Shown one piece after another: positions 12,220 to 12,471 of a DNA stretch of 12,471 bases; positions within the stretch are counted from its first letter, which is position 1; the number at the start of each line of letters is the position of its first letter. The translations under genes were made by a program, and so were the position numbers. Origin of the DNA: DATJQA01 sp041169145 (GTDB lineage: Bacteria; Patescibacteriota; Minisyncoccia; UBA6257; 2-01-FULL-56-20); assembly GCA_041169145.1 (NCBI GenBank), contig JBEEJO010000020.1:1-12471 (forward strand), read 5' to 3'. Below the pieces are notes generated by a model. The model searched no databases. It was not told where the DNA came from and saw only the letters and a program-made list of their open reading frames with translations.

Positions 12220-12471
12220 TCATCAAGCGCGGAACCGATGGTGCAACATACCGGATGAAAAAAATCGCGGGAGAACGCGAAGGGTTCACGATCGTCGAGA
12301 CCATCATTTCCCTCGCGGTTTTCTCGGTGCTTGTATCTGTTGCGATGGGTGGCCTCGCAACGGCGATGCGCACTCAGCGTCAGACAACCGCGCTTATCAT
12401 GGTGAATTCCAACATCCCGTTCGCGCTGGAACAGATGGCGCGTGAAATGCGGACGGGGATCGATTTTTATT
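12216..12471 (+). CDS. minor pilin, PilW/GspJ-like, N-terminal part (runs off right edge)
   Basis: The frame opens at the ATG overlapping the previous stop and stays open for 85 codons to the window edge. The leader MIIKRGTDGATYRMKKIAGEREG is followed by FTIVETIISLAVFSVLVSVA, with Gly at -1 and Glu at +5 of a class III prepilin. After the hydrophobic helix comes LATAMRTQRQTTALIMVNSN and FALEQMAREMRTG, the helix pattern of PilW/GspJ-type minor pilins. GGAGG lies at 12209-12213, only two bases from the ATG. ATG 12255 is an alternative start giving the more usual short leader MKKIAGEREG. The C-terminal domain is outside the window. Confidence 0.85.
   Translation, partial: MIIKRGTDGATYRMKKIAGEREGFTIVETIISLAVFSVLVSVAMGGLATAMRTQRQTTALIMVNSNIPFALEQMAREMRTGIDFY

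Overview
The window looks like part of a Candidate Phyla Radiation (Patescibacteria, probably Parcubacteria-like) chromosome. This is an inference from gene content and order: a compact type IV pilus (T4P) locus with no PilQ secretin and no PilP lipoprotein, a small two-helix membrane protein of a kind I associate with this group, a ComF homologue beside the pilus genes, and many promoters placed directly on start codons. No 16S rRNA or marker gene is present, so the lineage is not proven.

Left part (1-2319), all on the minus strand, reading right to left: comF, a small two-helix membrane protein, tRNA-Arg(GCG), a structured repeat element (E2), tRNA-Gly(GCC), a second copy of that element (E1), and the start of an ECF-type sigma factor that runs off the left edge. 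The stretch 341-1119 holds no protein gene. Apparent ORFs on the plus strand there are antisense readings of the two tRNAs. A 148-bp gap (2320-2467) separates this block from the divergent pilus operon.

Right part (2468-12471), all on the plus strand: pilM, a pilN-like gene, pilO, a small one-helix protein, pilB, pilT, pilC, a pilin, the prepilin peptidase pilD, and three minor pilin/pseudopilin genes, the last cut by the right edge. Together they form a nearly complete pilus machine: alignment complex (PilM/N/O and perhaps the small protein), extension and retraction ATPases (PilB, PilT), platform (PilC), peptidase (PilD), and pilin plus minor pilins that would prime the fibre. ComF next door points to DNA uptake as one use.

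The most unusual part is the tRNA region. Two related elements of about 125-135 bp lie just downstream of tRNA-Gly and tRNA-Arg. They share a conserved core hairpin with a compensatory base-pair change. The ends of each, however, match the T-arm/acceptor sequence of its own neighbouring tRNA, once inverted and once direct. The direct copies start at the same T-loop position in both cases and lie 182 and 178 bp from the intact tRNA ends. I do not recognise this as a named element family. A second theme is a recurring extended -10 box (TGN-TAtAaT type) set 8-10 nt before several ATGs, which suggests leaderless mRNAs.
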